NCBI RefSeq assembly: GCF_024763615.1
Contig: NC_077223.1
Span: 91,822,627-91,886,626, forward strand
Direction of reading: 5' to 3'
DNA: 64,000 nt
DNA from: Phlebotomus papatasi
Taxonomy: Eukaryota; Arthropoda; Insecta; Diptera; Psychodidae
Shown here piece by piece: positions 1 to 10,814 of the stretch. A model generated the notes under the pieces. That model was given only the letters and a program-made list of their open reading frames with translations. It was not told the origin of the DNA and did not search any database. The translations under genes and the position numbers were made by a program. Each line of letters begins with the position of its first letter. Position 1 is the stretch's first letter.

Positions 1-440
1 ACTGGTGGATTGATCCCCATTGATGGAATCCCCAGCATTGTTGTCCATTTTTTTCTATCTTGGGGTCACTGGACTGTTTCATTGGCCTCAGGGCAGCTTG
101 AGCTACTACCACAGCTACCACACTGCCCGGGTGGATGGGTCCGGAAAGTGTTAGGAAGGGCAAGAAAATGCCCAGCACAAGAGATCACAAAACTGTCAAG
201 AGGGATGCGCAAAACACTGCGCACACTTTGACTTCCTTGCCACGAAAAAGCACGGGAAATTATTTGTTTTTCGTCCCTTGCCACACAAAAAATGCCCCAC
301 GCAAAACAAGATTTTTTCGGTTCTGTTTAATCAATAAATAACATTGGAATGATCGTATCAATGTCAAGAGTTTATCGGCTCTCCGGGAGCTACTAAAGGA
401 TGCAACCACACGTTTGTGTTGCTTTTTTTTGTTGTTGCAG
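1..440 (+). other. Intron sequence upstream of the first visible UBE2K exon
   Basis: No coding signal was recognised in this stretch. It ends in a pyrimidine-rich tract and TTGTTGTTGCAG, the acceptor of the exon at 441. The open frames here are short and match no family I know. Confidence 0.6.
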
Positions 441-3400
441 ATCGTACAATGTAGCATCAAAATAGAATTAATAAATGATAGTTGGACAGAACTGAAGGGT
501 GAGATTGCCGGACCACCCGATACCCCCTACGAGGGGGGCAAATTTCAGCTGGAGATTAAAGTACCAGAAACCTACCCATTCAATCCGCCAAAAGTGCGGT
601 TCATCACAAAAATCTGGCATCCCAACATTTCCTCCGTCACCGGAGCCATTTGCCTAGATATCCTCAAGGAGAATTGGTGAGTTTCTTTTTGTCTTTCTCC
701 CCCTTCCCCCTTCCCTGAATCTTGGACTTTTTGGCCAGAGGGATAAACTTTTCTTTTGGTTACTTGGGATGGGATTTCAGGGCAGCAGCAATGACTCTGC
801 GGACGGTTCTACTGTCACTCCAGGCTCTTCTGTCTGCCGCAGAGCCAGATGATCCTCAAGATGCCATTGTGGCGTCCCAGTATAAAGACAATTATGAAAT
901 GTTTGTCCTCACCGCCAGACACTGGACAAATGCTTATGCTAATGGTAAGTCCTTTAGCATTTCCTTACAATTTTATCCCAAGTAGCATAAATATTTCTCA
1001 GAAAAAGATTGTCTGTCCCCAATTTTGAGATAAATCTTTAAATCAACCTTTAAGAACGCAAAATACTTTATAATAGGTCTTATTCCCTCATTCCTAACCT
1101 CAAAAAGAATATTTCTAACCTAATTATTTGGATTTTTACATAGAATGAATATTACTTTAAAAAAATAATGAAAAGAACAGCAATATCGGTCTTTGGTCTT
1201 TATTCGTTTATTTGAGCAGAATGGGCTAGATTTTCCTATTTCCCGAAGGAGTTAGTTTTAAATTGGGGTTATGTATGACCTAACCTTTTAAGAAAAGAAA
1301 TATCAAACTCAAGGCATAATTTTCTAATTTGGATTTAGGCCAAGTATACCAAATTCCGGTCAGCTTGCAATTCCGGCCACTTTTTTTGTTCCTAAAATTT
1401 CCATGAATTTTTGGTTTTTGCATATCCTAGAGAGATTATACAATGAAAAAATAACAAAAAATATCGCTTCGACGAGCAATATGATCTGAAAAAGGCATTG
1501 GAAAAACTCCATAAGGGCAAGGAACTATGAGAATGAAGGTGGCCGGAATAGGCCAACAATGCTACCTTTACATTTTTATTCATTTTAAAATATATCAAGA
1601 ATAATTTTAGAGAAAAAAGGACAATAAACTGTCTAGAAGGTTCCAAGCAATACTCCTTATAAAAAAGTAACAAAAAAATCAATTTGTATTAAAAGTATTA
1701 CATTTTAAACTTGAGACTTTAGCGCTTGCATGCAACTATGCCGAAATTTGGCACACTTACGCTAGCTGAGAAAATTACTAGCAAGTAAGGTTGTTTTGAA
1801 CCTAATCTTCAAATTTTGAATAATACAAATCTAAAAAAATCTGAATTTTATATCTTCGGAACCTTTTAAATCAGGAAAAAATCACTGGAATAGAGATTTG
1901 CAACACTTTCTTTTTCAAATGCTTAGCATAAATATCTATTTCATTTTTTCCAATCGAAAATTGGACTGAAGTAAATGATGATTAGTACTGACGTTCAAAA
2001 TAAGAAGAAGAAGACCAGAGTGGGATTGACTATACAAAACGTCCAAGATAAAATTGAATTTTGATTTCATGAAATGTTCCTGATCTAAAAGATTACGGAG
2101 GTATAAATTTAAAAAAGAAAAAAATTAGGCTTGTACACCATTCAGAATTCAAAGGTTAGGTTCAAAATAACCTCAAATTGCCTAAAAGGTTAGATCATAC
2201 ATAAAATATAAATAGGATACTTATAGCTCTGGCACACACTTTAGATCGAAAGATTTGCTTAAGTCTACCCAAATCTTTCGCACTTTAAATTGGAATTGAC
2301 TAAATTGAATTTGTTATGACATTCAAAAGAAGAAGAAGATTCGAAAGAGTAGGACAGACATATCCAAAACGTTTGAGAAGGAAAGCGTTGCTAATTTTGA
2401 TTACATGAAATTTTCCTGATCTAAAAGATGTGCTAGAGCTAGGATTGAATCATTCGAAATTTGATGGTGATGATCAGAGAATAACCTGACATAACATTTC
2501 AAATACAGTAGACTCTCTCTCAATTGGGTATTTGGGGCGAAATGTCATCCGGTTTATCGATAGATTTGAGCGTCAAAACCTTTATAAATTCCACAAAAAA
2601 CGCTCAATTATAAAGAATCACGATAAAATAGGAAGAACTACTGCGAATTTGAGCAAATTAGCTTCATAATTAAATGTGAAAATTGACAACCAAATTTTTC
2701 GCCCGATTGAAAATGAGCCGATTGAGCGAGAGTCTACTGTAGAATGATCTCGAACCTTCATAACTTATAAACAGATTTAAAAATAAATCGAAAAATCATT
2801 AATGGGAATCAGAAAACGATACTCTTGAAATTTTTTTAACCTTATTGCAACATCCCTTAAAAATAAATGTTTTGAGGTTAGATTTGGATAATTTTAAAAT
2901 CAAAAGAACTTTACAATTTAGTGTTTTCCTTTATGTTTTAATTTTTGCTTGAAAATTTCTATTATAATGCCTAGCGCATTTAAGGTTTCTAAGATAACCT
3001 TAAATTATTCCAATTAACCAATTGTTTAAATAATTCGTTAAGTTTTAGGTTATGATAATCCTAACCTAAAAAAGTACGACATATTTTATGTGGTAAAATT
3101 GATTTGTCTGGTGTGTACAGGAATATTTGGTTAATAATTGTGCCAGGACAAAAAATCTAGAAGGTTCTTTTTTTATAATGTATCAAATTCTAACCTCAGA
3201 AATAGAACAGATCCGATCATTAAAAATGTTTGTTCTCAAAATTCTGAGATAAAGATTTCCTTATCTCAGAATTGAATATTCTGTGTATGAAATTCAATTA
3301 ACAATTATGAAAAGCAACCTGAAATCGTTGCAGGTCTCTCATATTTTTACAGGTTAAATTGAAAATCTATTGAAAATACTGATAAAATGAAATTTTAGAA

Positions 3401-6400
3401 AGCAATTTCAATTTTCTTCTTGAAGATTAGAATCTGAAAGAAATGCCTTTAAAGATGAAAACATTTTATTAAATTGGTTTAGTGGAATTTACTTAAAATT
3501 TAGGTTATCAATAAGACATTTTCATGAAGACGGATGTGAGGTTATTTCTTATCCTAAAAATTTAAAACCCGTCAAGTAGCAGTAAAGAAACCACGTAAAA
3601 AACTTTATTATTATTTAAGAAATCTAGGACTTAACTTTCAATAACGTGTCACTCCATCATTGTGCTTTATTTGTTGAAACCTTTTGTAGTTGAAGGGTTA
3701 AGAAAATATGCTTTCAACAGTTTTATCATATCACTGTTGTTATTTTTGTTTCATTCAAAAATAAATAACAAACAATTTTCTGACGTCAATTAGTGTTAAT
3801 GGGTTTTCTCACAGCAATCATTAAAAAAATCAAAGGACCTTGGAAGGTTCTACAGAAGTTTATCCCCAATTTTTCTTTTTTCGATAACAAAAATATCTAT
3901 TTAAAGGATTTTCAATTTTAAGAGTTTTAGGTAATTTTTAAATAATTGTTTAATACTAAACAATAATTAAAATATTAATCATTTATTCATACCTCAGGCA
4001 AGGACAAATGTTAAATTTTATCCCAGATACATTTTCTGTACAAATTAAAAAATTAACGTAAAGAAAGCGTATTTTTTAGGTCATTAATATTACTTCCTAC
4101 CCAAGTAACTCTTAAACTTTTAGTGGCCATATTTACACGTTAATATTTAAGAGTAGCCCACGAATAACTGATACGAAAGTGGATTTACTTCAAAATGTTA
4201 TATTTTGACATGAATTTCTCTCAAAATGTGTAGGAAGCTAACACCACACTAGGGAAATTTATGTTCATATTGAAGAAAATTACCTACATGGTAAAAACTT
4301 TTGGACACTGACCAAAATATTGGAACAAATTTTTTTGGAATCGATTTGCACCTAGAAAAGATATTTGTTTGTTCTAAAAAGTTTTCTTTACAGTTTTGTT
4401 ATGAAATATAGTCACAATTTTGTTAGAGTTTTCTTTTGGAACCGTTTTGATACGGTGGAATATCTACAAATTCGATTTGATTTCGTTTTATACAAATTTG
4501 TTCCTGAAAGTTGAAATAGAATTTGTTGCACTTGACTGTTTTGTTCCCACTATCAGGAACAAATTGGTACATTTTTTTAAAATAATATTCCTACATCTGT
4601 AACATATTTGTTCCACAAATTTTCGATGTCCGTGAACGAGGTAATTTTTGGAACGAAATTGTTACTCTTATCGGGAATCTTTTTGTTCCCATTGTCGGGA
4701 GCAAATTCGTGTAAAAGATTTCGTCTTACAGTTAAGGCCTATACTTCAGTCGAGATGGATTTCGGTGGCGAAAGCTTATAAGGAACATCAAAAAAGGCAA
4801 CTTAAGAGTGTTTTATACAGACGCGTGCATGACGAAATCATATGCGAGTTCTGGCAGCAGGAGGGAAAGGGAATCTCTAATTAAAAAAGTGAAACCATGT
4901 AGCACGAAAATTGCCACAGATTTGGCGTCCTCCTTGCTTCGTTGGTGACGGGTGACTAACTGAGTGTGAGAGGAGGGACACGATTTTATACTAGACGAGC
5001 TATTTTTTTTTGAACAAATTCATTACTAATATTGGGTATCTTTTTGTTTCTCCTAGAATGTACAAATTTATTCCAAAAATTTTCGGTGTCCGTGGACGAG
5101 CTACTTTTTGGAACAAATATGTACCGAAATTTTTTACCGTGTACACTTGTGCAACAGAAACTGTCAAATATGGACATATATTTCTCTAGTGTGTAGAAGC
5201 CATTAAGGCCTCTGCATATTTGGAGAAATTTTCGTCAAAAAAGTGTCGTAGTTCGTCACTTGGACAATATTCTCGCTGAGGTCAAAAAACGTATTCCAAA
5301 ATAAATAAAATGAATTATCTCGGATACCGATCAACCGATAAAATTAAGTTTTGCGGCAAATTAATAGTGGAGATTCTAGTGTATATTCCAATATTATCTT
5401 TCTGTCCGTTCATTTATATCCTAGATATATTGATTTAAATAAAAAGTTTGCAATTTTTCAGAAATTTGATTCCAAAATGCTGTATAATATCTCTCATCTT
5501 TGTTCCAAATCGATTTTGCATGCAATGCTATTTTGTTCACGTTAAGAATCTCATTTAAAATTACACTCAGTCCCGGCATTAAGTCCTTCGGGATTATGCA
5601 CATACAATTATGCAAATTTTCCTACCCTTGGGAGTCAATTTATGAAATCAATTTTCAAATACGCCTGAATGTATACTACGTTGCGACGCGGGAAATTTAA
5701 AAACATTTTGCAACTTTTTCAGAATAAAACTTTAATTTCTTTTACAGTGCTGTCTCTCTATATGCACAGCTTTTGTGTCGGTTGCATTCAAAATCAGTTT
5801 GTTTACATTTTGACAAAGTAATAAAGAAAATTATTTTCTTGATAACTAATTTTTCTTGTTTTTAATTTTCTTAATTTTATTTTTTTCTGTTTCATATTAT
5901 ATTTAAAATAACACGGGAAATTCTAGAAAAATAAAAAAATGATAATTTATTAAAAGAAATAAAAAAAAACCTTTGAGAATTTCAAAAAAAAAGTTGCGCA
6001 TATTCGGAGAGAGAATTATCAAAAAAGTACCCAATGTGCATATAGAGAGACATAACTGTATTAAGGTAAAATTTTTAAATATTCTAACCATTTATTGAAG
6101 AACTCTGGCCCAAAAGTTACTGTTTGTTAATCCGTTTCTATTAAACAGTTGAATCTTTTTGTTTTGACTACTTTTACTCCGAGCAAAATTCGTTCTACGG
6201 CCGAATTATTCAAAAGAAAGCCCCTGCGGGTATGCAAATTTTCTCGATGCATAATGCCATTTCGCGCGTTTTTTCGGTCCCAAAAATGTGCATAATACCG
6301 GGATCTAGTGTAAGCTGATTTAGGCTTATCACTATTTTTTTTATGACAATATTCTGTTATTCTTAGTGTAGTTAGTATAACAAAATATCACAACGCCATC

Positions 6401-7103
6401 GTTTGGTGAACATAAAAAAAAAAGAAAATAAGGGTAAGGAATAAATAACGTAAAACTGACGTAAAATTATCGTATGTAATCTTACTTGTGAGATTTTTTA
6501 ACTTGCTGAATTATCATAAAAACGCTATTTTTTCTATTTTAGAAACTTAAAAATAATGCGTGCCTTTCTGTCTATTAATTGCCATGTAAACAACTTTTCA
6601 TTATTCAGTTCTTTTGTTACTTGGGAAGGAATTATTTACACAAAGCAGAAGTAGGATTTTTTTATTGAAAAGTTTTGTGATGTTTTGGATTTTTTAGGAG
6701 TTATGCCCCTTCGATGGCAAAAGACCGATTTGTTCTGTAATACAATTTACTTTGGCATTAAAAGCCCTTTAAAAATGCAATTAATTCATTGTCTCATAAA
6801 TTCTTTTTAAAGTTAGGGTTTTCTTCAGGGGAAATGACAGTAAATTAATAGGCATCGTTTTTTTATGACAGACATTTCCTCAAAAATTTTATTGGGAAAA
6901 ACGGGCAAATTGCACGTTTTGTTTGATGTTGGGCAATAAAAAGCGTGTTTTCTGTGTTGCGTACAGGTCCTCTTCACTTTCTTGAACTGGATGCAAAAAT
7001 ACAGAGACTCAAAGACATGGGAATTGAGGAGAATGATGCGAGAGCGGCTCTATCCAGATACAACTGGGACATTGAGAGGGCGACACAAAATTTATTTAGT
7101 TAG
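441..7103 (+). CDS. UBE2K: Ubiquitin-conjugating enzyme E2 K-like (UBE2K/UbcD4), 3' three coding exons
   Basis: Coding exons are 441-676, 781-944 and 6967-7103 (stop TAG 7101-7103), joined by GT-AG introns of 104 bp and about 6.0 kb. The first exon here starts at codon phase 0; the N-terminal exon (about 23 residues) lies left of the window. The product is a class II E2 that accepts ubiquitin from E1 on a cysteine and builds chains in the cytosol. Visible are the UBC core with PPDTPYEGG, the YPFNPPKVRF segment, the HPN motif (WHPNISS) and the catalytic cysteine in GAICLDIL. The AAAMTLRTVLLSLQALL helix follows. The last exon encodes a C-terminal UBA domain (IQRLKDMGIEENDARAAL ... NWDIERATQNLFS), which separates UBE2K from other E2s. 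A Trp codon is split across the first junction and a Gly codon across the second, and both restore conserved residues. Identification is secure by family resemblance; the symbol is that of the vertebrate orthologue. Confidence 0.93.
1337..1764. repeat. MITE-like repeat, family 'CCAAATT-CGGC', copy 1
   Basis: A segment of about 430 bp bounded by AAGTATACCAAATTCCGG on the left and GCCGAAATTTGGCACACTTA on the right, which are imperfect inverted repeats. It is strongly similar to 56268-56716 in the same orientation and to 32271-32702 in the opposite orientation. It lies in the UBE2K intron and carries no ORF that could encode a transposase, so it is presumably non-autonomous. Confidence 0.75.
2504..2741. 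repeat. pogo/mariner-like MITE, copy 1
   Basis: Terminal inverted repeats TACAGTAGACTCTCTCTCAA and TTGAGCGAGAGTCTACTGTA bound 238 bp without an ORF. The dinucleotide TA at both ends fits the TA target duplication of Tc1/mariner/pogo elements, and CAGTAGACTCTC resembles pogo/Tigger termini; that assignment is inferred. A copy in the opposite orientation lies at 62003-62240. Confidence 0.75.
4233..5205. repeat. TIR element of about 970 bp in the UBE2K intron
   Basis: The left end (AAGCTAACACCACACTAGGG, then ATGTTCATATTGA) is an imperfect inverted copy of the right end (ATATGGACATATATTTCTC, then TAGTGTGTAGAAGC). The interior has two diverged copies of a block containing TTTTCG(A/G)TGTCCGTG, near 4620 and 5080, and a less AT-rich core around 4740-4980. 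The 120-bp element at 56762-56882 has the same ends and looks like a short deletion derivative. No complete transposase was seen. Confidence 0.55.
5561..6313. repeat. TIR element split by a nested MITE
   Basis: The outer ends are TTACACTCAGTCCCGGCATT and AATACCGGGATCTAGTGTAA, imperfect inverted repeats. The subterminal block with ATTATGCAC and TATGCAAATTTTC also recurs inverted on the right. A second TIR element (5743-6060) sits inside, so the order of insertion can be read. No coding capacity was seen. Confidence 0.65.
5743..6060. repeat. MITE with TACAGT-TGTCTCTCTATATGCAC termini
   Basis: The ends TACAGTGCTGTCTCTCTATA and TATAGAGAGACATAACTGTA are inverted repeats that begin and end in TA. 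The element of about 318 bp has an AT-rich interior with no supported ORF and is nested within 5561-6313. The CAGT start suggests a Tc1/mariner/pogo-type source, by inference. Confidence 0.7.
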
Positions 7104-7700
7104 TTTTTGTACAATAATATCCCCGTTTGTCTTTCTTTTTTTTTACATAATGGTCCCCCTTTTTCTCCCTTTTTTTTCCTCTGATATATATTTTTTTCAA
7201 TTACTTCTTTTGATTTATTCAAACAGCCAATCAGTAAAATTGAATCTCTCTTCTGCAACTCAAATTTAAAAGAAATAAGCATGATAAAAATTATTGTATA
7301 AAGACAACAAACTCTTGAGAAGATTGTAAAGTAAAAAAAAAAGAGAGAATGAAGATACAGATGAAGATTTTACTGTTCATCAATTGGAGAAAGACTCTTC
7401 CAAAAAAAATGTGGAGACTTTTGGGAGCCAGCAAGAGGATGATCTTAATAACAAAATGCGCGGGAAGAGAGTAAAAATTGCATTGAAGGAAGATAAAAGA
7501 AAAGATAAAATACTATTTTTTTTCTTTTTTCTTTTGCCTAAAGAAATTTTGCATTATTCTTACTTTAAGTCTTTTTGCAAAAAAAAAAAAACAAAACAAC
7601 CATTCCTGAGAATGCAAGAGAGAAGACAACAAGTAAATAATTTGAGAAGAAAAAAACTTAAAATTTGAACTGTAATAAAGTGTTAAAATCCTCATTCTTT
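7104..7700 (+). other. UBE2K 3' UTR and polyadenylation signal
   Basis: This AT-rich stretch follows the UBE2K stop codon. An AATAAA hexamer at 7674-7679 (within CTGTAATAAAGTG) is followed by a T-rich segment near 7696-7706, the usual arrangement for cleavage and polyadenylation. Long A and T runs make the ORFs here unconvincing. An earlier poly(A) site is possible. Confidence 0.5.
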
Positions 7701-8767
7701 TTTATTTTCGACCAGTGACAATATTTGGTTCCGACTGAAAATGTTGCGGATTCTTCTTTGTTTTGGCTAAAGTGACGTGCTAACTTTGCGATATGACTTA
7801 TTCTGAAGGGCTACTCACTAAATTCTGAGGTTTTTAATTTTATAAAAAAGATGATCTAAAAATTTGACTTGGAATTTTAGTACAAAAACATTAGTACATT
7901 GTACTAAATTTTTAATGGTCAAATTCAAGACACAAAGTGTTTATCAGTGATTTTTTTTTATAAAGGAATAAAAAGCCTGACAAATTGCAAAACCTACCTT
8001 TTTCACCCGTTTTCTAGGCAAAAACAGTTCCTTCCCTTTTTAGTACTTGGATGTTTATTATCTAAGATACTATGATATATAATTTTAATTCACATGAGAA
8101 TTAAAATTTTAATTTATAAAAAGAGAATTTAAAATTTAACTTGAAATTCTAGTACATGAATATTAGTACAGTCGTTGTACTAAACTCCTAATGATCAAAT
8201 TAAATTCTCCAAGCGTTTAATTCGATGTTTTTTGCAATAAATAAATCTTGTTCTAAATCTTTTCTTCCAAAACCTAGCTTTACAGCCTTAATCTAAGGAA
8301 AATCAATTGCTTCTCTTTTTAGTACTTGGAGGTTAATGCCACAGATTCTATGATATTTAATTTAAATTCGGCCAAAAACTAAAAAGTCTTTAGATGATTA
8401 TTAATACCTTCCCTCAGAATATTAAAAAAAAATCACTTTGTAAAAAGTAAGGGATTAAAATTAAACTTCGAAAAATTAGTACAAAGAATTTAGTACAGTG
8501 AAGTCACAAAACGTGTAGACTGAAGATTTTTTTATAGAGATCTTGGTCTAAAACTATGAAATCTAAAAAAAATCAAAAGATTAATAACTTCCCTTGAAAT
8601 AATAAAAATTTCCCTTATGAAAATATTGCCTTAAAATGAATCCTACAATTATTTAGTACAAAAACTTAATACAGTAAATTCACAAAACTTTTTGACTAAG
8701 GATTTTTTTTAAATAGAAGTCTTGATGAAAAATTTGGCTTTTACATCGGTAATGAAAGCTAAATCAT

Positions 8768-8973
8768 TGAGACTATTTACACCGCCGCATTAGATTGAGA
8801 TTTAACTGTCCTAAAATCGGATTTTGGGACAATTCAGACTCAGTCTAATACGGGGTGTAATTGGCTTTAATGAAACAGTTTACATTGCCGTATCAGATTG
8901 AGTCTAAATTGTCCCAAAACCCGATTTTGGGACAATCTAATCTTAATCCAATGCGGCGGTGTAAATGGCCTCA
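8768..8973. repeat. Palindromic MITE
   Basis: About 206 bp beginning TTTACACCGCCGCATTAGAT and ending ATGCGGCGGTGTAAATGGCC. Each half also contains its own inverted repeat around (C)CAAAA-CGATTTTGGGACAAT, so the whole can fold into a compound hairpin. It has no ORF and interrupts the TTAGTACA array. Confidence 0.75.
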
Positions 8974-9106
8974 TTCTCTTACTTTTTTTCTTTAAATAAT
9001 CATTAAATGGTTACATTTTCGAGTCTAATTAAATAATTGAATCCATTTTAATGTAAAATTAAAAAGTTTTCAAGTGATTGATAATTTTTCGTTTTTGTGA
9101 TTAGTA

Positions 9107-9253
9107 AGGGCCTCTATACTTTGAGAGTATTTTTTGTCAAAAATTGCATTCTTTGATAAAATTTTGACGTGTCCACTGCCGCACTGCAAGCAATTTCCTT
9201 TAAAAAAAAAACGATTTTTGGCGAAAATTGCTCCCAATGTGTACAGACCATAA
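9107..9253. repeat. Short MITE, 'GGCCTCTACAC' family, copy 1
   Basis: About 147 bp starting GGGCCTCTATACTTTGAGAG and ending GCTCCCAATGTGTACAGACC. The ends and the inner GTCAAAAATTGC / GGCGAAAATTGC blocks form inverted repeats. A second copy is at 35387-35532, and a fragment starts at 5205. Confidence 0.65.
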
Positions 9254-10341
9254 ATCAAGAATTTTTATTGAAACAAAAATAATATTTACAATATTGACTT
9301 TAGAAAATTAGTACAAGAAAATTAGTACAGTAAATTTATCAACTGATCATACAAACATTTTTTTTTTGTCAGGAGGCAGGAATTTTTCCTATCTCCACTG
9401 AGAAAAAACTGGATGATTTGAGTGTCACTTGCTCTGATTGACGATTTCTCTGTACCATGGGCGTACCCAGCTAGGGGCAGGGGGGGGGGGAAATTAGTAT
9501 ACAAGTAAATTAGTATACTGAATTGATTAGACTTCTCTGAATTCTCGAAGCAAAAATTTACGTTTATCAATAAACAAAGCCATAGTTATAAATGATTGAA
9601 AAAAAACTAATAAGAAAAAATAGCATACCTAAAAAATACATGTAAAAATATCGATTTTTAGTTTTAGTACACAAAAACTTCGACAATTTTTAAATTAGAT
9701 TAAAGCATAAAAAATTTCTGCGTTTCAATAGATGGTTTTTTTTACATTCAGCATCTATATTTCAATGACTTTAGACTTTTTTATTTAAATAAATTTTAGT
9801 ACACTTGTTCTAATTTTGGGTACTAAAATTATTGAAAATTCTCAGAAAATTCGATAATTTTTAACAGAAAATCATGTGATAAAGCTTGACCTTGTTATAC
9901 TTTTATAAACTCAAAACTGATACTTACCTAAATTTTGTTATAAGGTGAATTGAATTTAGTACTATTTAAAATTTTCCTTAAACTTTTCTTTGGTTTTGCT
10001 AATTAATATACTTATAGTTTTCTTGTCCTTATACAATATTCAATTCTAGAGAAAATAGAATGTCTACCATTTAATACCTGTCCATTGATTTAGTACATAT
10101 TAGTACAATGTACTAAATTTATAACAACTTTGTTTGAAGTATCCATTTTCTTCTTATTTTTCAAAGAATTCCTAATGTGAAAGTTTTTGAGAAATAATTA
10201 TTAGAGAGAACTTAAACTTTTTTAAGTGTTGATGTTTGAACTTGAACTATTTTAACTGTTATGATTAGTGAGTAGCCCCTCAGTGCCTTAAACCAAATTT
10301 GCTCTTCTGCAAAACTATTATAAATCGAGGTGTTCATTAAC

Positions 10342-10814
10342 TCACTTCTGTGCTTTGCCCTTGGTCGAGATGACTCCACGGCTCTTTAAACTCTCTCGCC
10401 ATTCAGCCTCGAGGCGCACGTAGGTTCCGCCCTGTTGATGGTAGCTCTGCTGCTGCATCTGATGATGCTGCTGCCCAGAATCACTACCGGTTTTCTTGCA
10501 CAGCATTGCAATGACCTGCTTCATGGCACGTTCCTCAAATTCCCGCTGGTTGTCCTGGTTACTGCGAGCTGACATCTCGCCGGACCAGTAGCGTCCACTC
10601 GGCATCTTGGGGCGCCTCTTGGTGCTCCTGTAGCGATACTGACGGGGACTACTGTACTCAGATTCCCCGCCGTCGCTGCTGTAGGAAGATTGTCGAACCA
10701 AGGCGGATCGGTGGTGCTTGACGTTGTCGCTGGACTCTGTGTCGCTGCTCGAGTCCAGCATCATGGAAGTTTGTCGAGTGGTACATTTTTTGCTGCCTTT
10801 TGACGTTACAGGTT
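10342..10814 (-). CDS. SANBR: SANBR terminal coding exon
   Basis: The acceptor is CAAATTCAG before 10814 in minus-strand reading, and the stop TGA is at 10344-10342. The exon encodes a Ser/Arg- and Gln/His-rich low-complexity tail. The stop overlaps a good donor-like string (GAAGTGAGT), so a further spliced exon cannot be fully excluded, although alignment by eye to the end of the vertebrate protein suggests this is the C-terminus. Confidence 0.75.

Larger units (their letters stand above)
7860..10110. repeat. Decayed tandem repeat array with TTAGTACA motifs
   Basis: The motif (A)TTAGTACA, often followed closely by a second copy and by TGTACTAAA, recurs near 7880, 8151, 8480, 8650, 9308, 9495, 9798 and 10090. 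Between the first two, longer blocks also repeat: TTGACTTGGAATTTTAGTAC versus TTAACTTGAAATTCTAGTAC, the CAAAACCTA(C/G)C block, and TTTTTAGTACTTGGA. That gives a unit of roughly 270 bp, with later units diverged and interrupted. The array separates the convergent 3' ends of UBE2K and SANBR. Confidence 0.6.

Noticed and set aside
4648..4884. 78-codon + strand ORF within the 970-bp TIR element
   Set aside because: It resembles no transposase fragment I know and starts in repeat sequence; not supported as a gene.
10342..10350. Donor site GAA|GTGAGT overlapping the SANBR stop
   Set aside because: The C-terminal sequence before the TGA matches the expected end of the family, and no downstream exon was recognised; left as a caveat only.
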